The translations under genes and the position numbers were made by a program. From the NCBI GenBank assembly GCA_031270925.1, contig JAISWY010000298.1, positions 1 through 8,170 of the forward strand: a stretch of 8,170 nucleotides of DNA, given 5' to 3'. Under the pieces are notes generated by a model that worked only from the letters and a program-made list of their open reading frames with translations, was not told where the DNA came from and did not search any database. Shown here one piece after another: positions 6,843 through 8,170 of the stretch (its first letter is position 1; each line of letters opens with the position of its first letter). The stretch comes from Candidatus Symbiothrix sp. (GTDB lineage Bacteria; Bacteroidota; Bacteroidia; Bacteroidales; Azobacteroidaceae).

Positions 6843-7421
6843 ATGGATTTTACTCCCGAAGAATTAAAACGGAAAGAAGAATTAGCTTTTCACTATCGGA
6901 AAATCTTGGAATTGCTCGGCGAAAATCCCGAACGCGAAGGCCTTGTGAAAACACCCGAACGAGTCGCCAAATCAATGATGTTCCTGACCAAAGGTTACCA
7001 ACAAGATCCGGCCAAAATTTTGTCATCTGCCGTTTTCATTGAAGATTACAGGCAAATGGTGGTAGTAAAAGATATTGATTTCTATTCGATGTGCGAACAT
7101 CATCTTTTGCCGTTTTTCGGAAAAGCGCATGTTGCTTATATTCCCAACGGCGTAATAACCGGTTTGAGTAAAATCCCGCGTATCGTCGATGTTTTCGCCC
7201 GCCGCTTGCAAGTGCAGGAACGGATGACCACGCAAATAAAAGATTGTATCCAAAAAACATTGAACCCCCTCGGCGTGATGGTCGTTTTGGAAGGCCAACA
7301 CTTATGTATGCAGATGCGCGGTGTGGAAAAACAAAATTCGATAACCACCACATCCGATTTTACCGGTGTGTTCAATCAAGCCAAAACGCGGGAAGAATTT
7401 ATTTCGCTGATTCGCGGTTAA
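6843..7421 (+). CDS. folE: GTP cyclohydrolase I, zinc type (FolE/IA)
   Basis: FolE converts GTP to 7,8-dihydroneopterin triphosphate, the entry step to tetrahydrofolate and, in many bacteria, to queuosine precursors. The 192-residue protein shows the family core: TPERVAKS at 37-44, the [10 protein letters not shown] block at 82-91, [10 protein letters not shown] at 107-116, QERMTTQI at 125-132 and [10 protein letters not shown] at 151-160. Zinc ligands by comparison with the E. coli enzyme are Cys84, His87 and Cys155, so this is the zinc-dependent type IA enzyme and not the FolE2 type. It is the last gene of the operon, 3 nt after the SPOR gene. Its TAA uses the same TTAA palindrome as the stop of the convergent DUF4834 gene. 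The protein looks intact. Confidence 0.97.
   Translation: MDFTPEELKRKEELAFHYRKILELLGENPEREGLVKTPERVAKSMMFLTKGYQQDPAKILSSAVFIEDYRQMVVVKDIDFYSMCEHHLLPFFGKAHVAYIPNGVITGLSKIPRIVDVFARRLQVQERMTTQIKDCIQKTLNPLGVMVVLEGQHLCMQMRGVEKQNSITTTSDFTGVFNQAKTREEFISLIRG
7418..7421. other. Shared TTAA palindrome giving stop codons to both convergent genes
   Basis: TTAA at 7418-7421 supplies TAA for folE on the plus strand (7419-7421) and TAA for the DUF4834 gene on the minus strand (7420-7418). The two coding regions thus overlap by 4 nt tail to tail, with no room for an intergenic terminator between them. Confidence 0.95.
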
Positions 7422-7639
7422 TTTTTAACTTCCTCGTAATCAACATATTCGCCTTCATCGGAAGCAATCACTTTTTTCGATGGGTTTTGCGTTTGCTGCT
7501 GTTGCGACGACGAACGTTTGCGTTGTTGTTGTTGATTCCCCATGGATTGCACCTGTCCGAATATCGAACGGATAAAACCTTTGAACATCCAACGGATTAA
7601 CAAAAAAACGAGAAATATTATAAGTAGAACCTCAAACAT
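7418..7639 (-). CDS. Small membrane protein of the DUF4834 family
   Basis: This 73-residue protein has one N-terminal hydrophobic helix (about 4-19, [13 protein letters not shown] in its core), then a basic, glutamine- and serine-rich linker with two QQQQ runs (36-39 and 46-49) around RKRSSS. It ends in an acidic motif, [10 protein letters not shown] (63-72). The helix, polar linker and [12 protein letters not shown] ending are features I associate with DUF4834, a Bacteroidetes family of unknown function. The basic linker after the helix suggests N-out, C-in topology with the acidic tail in the cytoplasm, but this is inferred. A purine-rich GAAGGG lies a few nt before the ATG and a -7 box lies 24 nt upstream. 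The gene converges with folE and overlaps its stop by 4 nt. Confidence 0.8.
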   Translation of the reverse strand: MFEVLLIIFLVFLLIRWMFKGFIRSIFGQVQSMGNQQQQRKRSSSQQQQTQNPSKKVIASDEGEYVDYEEVKN

Positions 7640-7662
7640 AATGCCCTTCTATTAATGAAGTG

Positions 7663-7670
7663 CAAAGATA
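7663..7670 (-). promoter_or_regulatory. Bacteroidetes-type -7 box of the DUF4834 gene
   Basis: TATCTTTG on the minus strand fits TAnnTTTG and lies 24 nt before the ATG at 7639. A matching -33 TTTG at the normal 19-21 nt spacing is absent; a TTGAC (7687-7683) lies too close. An A/T run (7671-7682) sits just upstream. The gap 7640-7706 holds no other feature that I can support, and no hairpin terminator for the upstream NifV/LeuA-like gene is evident. Confidence 0.5.
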
Positions 7671-7706
7671 AAAATTTTTTTTGTCAACCCCTAAGAAATA
7701 ATTAAC

Positions 7707-8170
7707 TCATTTGTGGAACAAAGGGAATGTTTTCTCTTGCCCCGCCCGTCCTGAATGTTTGCCGTAGCAGATTTCCATAGTTTCCCTGCCGACTGTTTTG
7801 CCGTCGAATGCCTGAAATGAGAGGACGTCGGCAAGTGTTCCGCGCACGTGGATGCCCGATTCGTGGCTGACAGCCCATCGTCCGCTGACGGGTTTCGCTT
7901 CGGGAATTGGACGGCGGGATATTTCGGAAACATACCGGCACAGTTCAAAAATGCGGCTTGTGTCGTATTTCTTTATGCCGAATCGTTGAGCGCCGATGAG
8001 AATTATTTCCTCCAAAACGGCATTGCCCGCTCTTTCGCCCAGACCGCCTGTCGTAACGCTTATTGTCTGCGCACCCGCTTGCCACGCCGAGATGGCATTA
8101 GCCGTCGCCATCCCAAAATCGTTGTGAGCATGAAAATCGAAAGGCAAATCGGGAAATTCGCCACACAATT
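7707..8170 (-). CDS. Homocitrate synthase / 2-isopropylmalate synthase family protein, NifV-like (partial, 5' end outside window)
   Basis: This is the C-terminal 154 or so residues of a DRE-TIM acyltransferase that condenses acetyl-CoA with a 2-oxo acid. The reading frame continues past the right edge, and the TTG at 8168-8166 is an internal leucine codon, not a start. Visible motifs are HAHND (metal ligands, 8132-8118), GLGERAGNA (8045-8019; its Asn is 34 residues after the second His, as in LeuA), SHESGIHVRG (7868-7839) and YGKHSG (about 7766-7749). The HAHNDFGMATAN and GLGERAGNA wording looks closer to homocitrate synthase NifV than to classical LeuA, but the N-terminal substrate-binding part is missing, so the substrate is uncertain. 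Only 13 residues follow GKHSG, whereas family members usually carry several more helices there. GC is about 54%, above that of the other genes. Confidence 0.8.
   Translation of the reverse strand, partial: LCGEFPDLPFDFHAHNDFGMATANAISAWQAGAQTISVTTGGLGERAGNAVLEEIILIGAQRFGIKKYDTSRIFELCRYVSEISRRPIPEAKPVSGRWAVSHESGIHVRGTLADVLSFQAFDGKTVGRETMEICYGKHSGRAGQEKTFPLFHK

Noticed and set aside
7490..7540. CAG/TTG-type trinucleotide repeat as a microsatellite
   Set aside because: It is just the coding sequence for the two QQQQ runs of the DUF4834 linker, interrupted and too short for a repeat element.
8166..8168. TTG as a start codon for the NifV/LeuA-like protein
   Set aside because: The codons at and just after it (CGEFPDLPFDFHAHND) are mid-barrel family sequence and the frame stays open to the window edge, so the gene begins outside the window.
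1..8170. Search for CRISPR arrays, insertion sequences, tRNA or rRNA genes, phage genes, defence genes or retroelements
   Set aside because: No regularly spaced direct repeats, transposase-like frames, cloverleaf sequences or phage/defence protein motifs were found; nearly all of the window is accounted for by the listed genes.

Overview
The window looks like chromosomal DNA from a member of the Bacteroidota, most likely the order Bacteroidales. The evidence is threefold: families largely confined to that phylum (DUF4249, DUF4494, DUF4834, the two-domain DUF1599 protein, a BT_3928-like DoxX protein); -7 boxes of the Bacteroidetes type (TAnnTTTG) upstream of genes; and start codons preceded by A-rich sequence rather than clear Shine-Dalgarno sites. 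Most of the window has an estimated 40-45% GC, but the partial gene at the right edge is about 54% by hand count. No species can be named from the sequence alone.

Layout from left to right. (1) Positions 1-1041, plus strand: the last 40 codons of an outer-membrane beta-barrel, probably a TonB-dependent receptor, then a DUF4249 lipoprotein 4 nt later. This is a common receptor/lipoprotein pair of the cell surface. (2) Positions 1185-2270, plus strand: proB, glutamate 5-kinase, with its own -7 box. (3) Positions 2277-3806, minus strand: a tight operon transcribed engB -> guaD -> DUF4494. A 4-nt ATGA overlap joins the first pair and a 1-nt gap the second, and it converges on proB with only 6 nt between stop codons. 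(4) Positions 3807-3948: a divergent promoter region with recognisable boxes facing both ways. (5) Positions 3949-7421, plus strand: a five-gene operon, DUF1599 / DoxX-MauE-like membrane protein / tpiA / SPOR-domain protein / folE, with an 11-nt overlap or gaps of 1-6 nt throughout. (6) Positions 7418-7639, minus strand: a small DUF4834 membrane protein whose stop codon shares a TTAA palindrome with the folE stop. (7) Positions 7707-8170, minus strand: the 3' part of a DRE-TIM acyltransferase (homocitrate / 2-isopropylmalate synthase family, NifV-like), ending soon after its GKHSG motif and richer in GC than its neighbours.

The genes are mostly housekeeping: proline synthesis, ribosome assembly GTPase, guanine catabolism, glycolysis, pterin synthesis and envelope maintenance. 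I found no defence island, CRISPR array, transposon, prophage, tRNA, rRNA or riboswitch. The items most worth a second look are the uncharacterised partners in the tpiA-folE operon (the duplicated DUF1599 protein and the DoxX protein with a periplasmic thioredoxin-like tail lacking CXXC), and the compositionally distinct, apparently C-terminally shortened NifV/LeuA-like gene. No intergenic stretch exceeds 145 nt.
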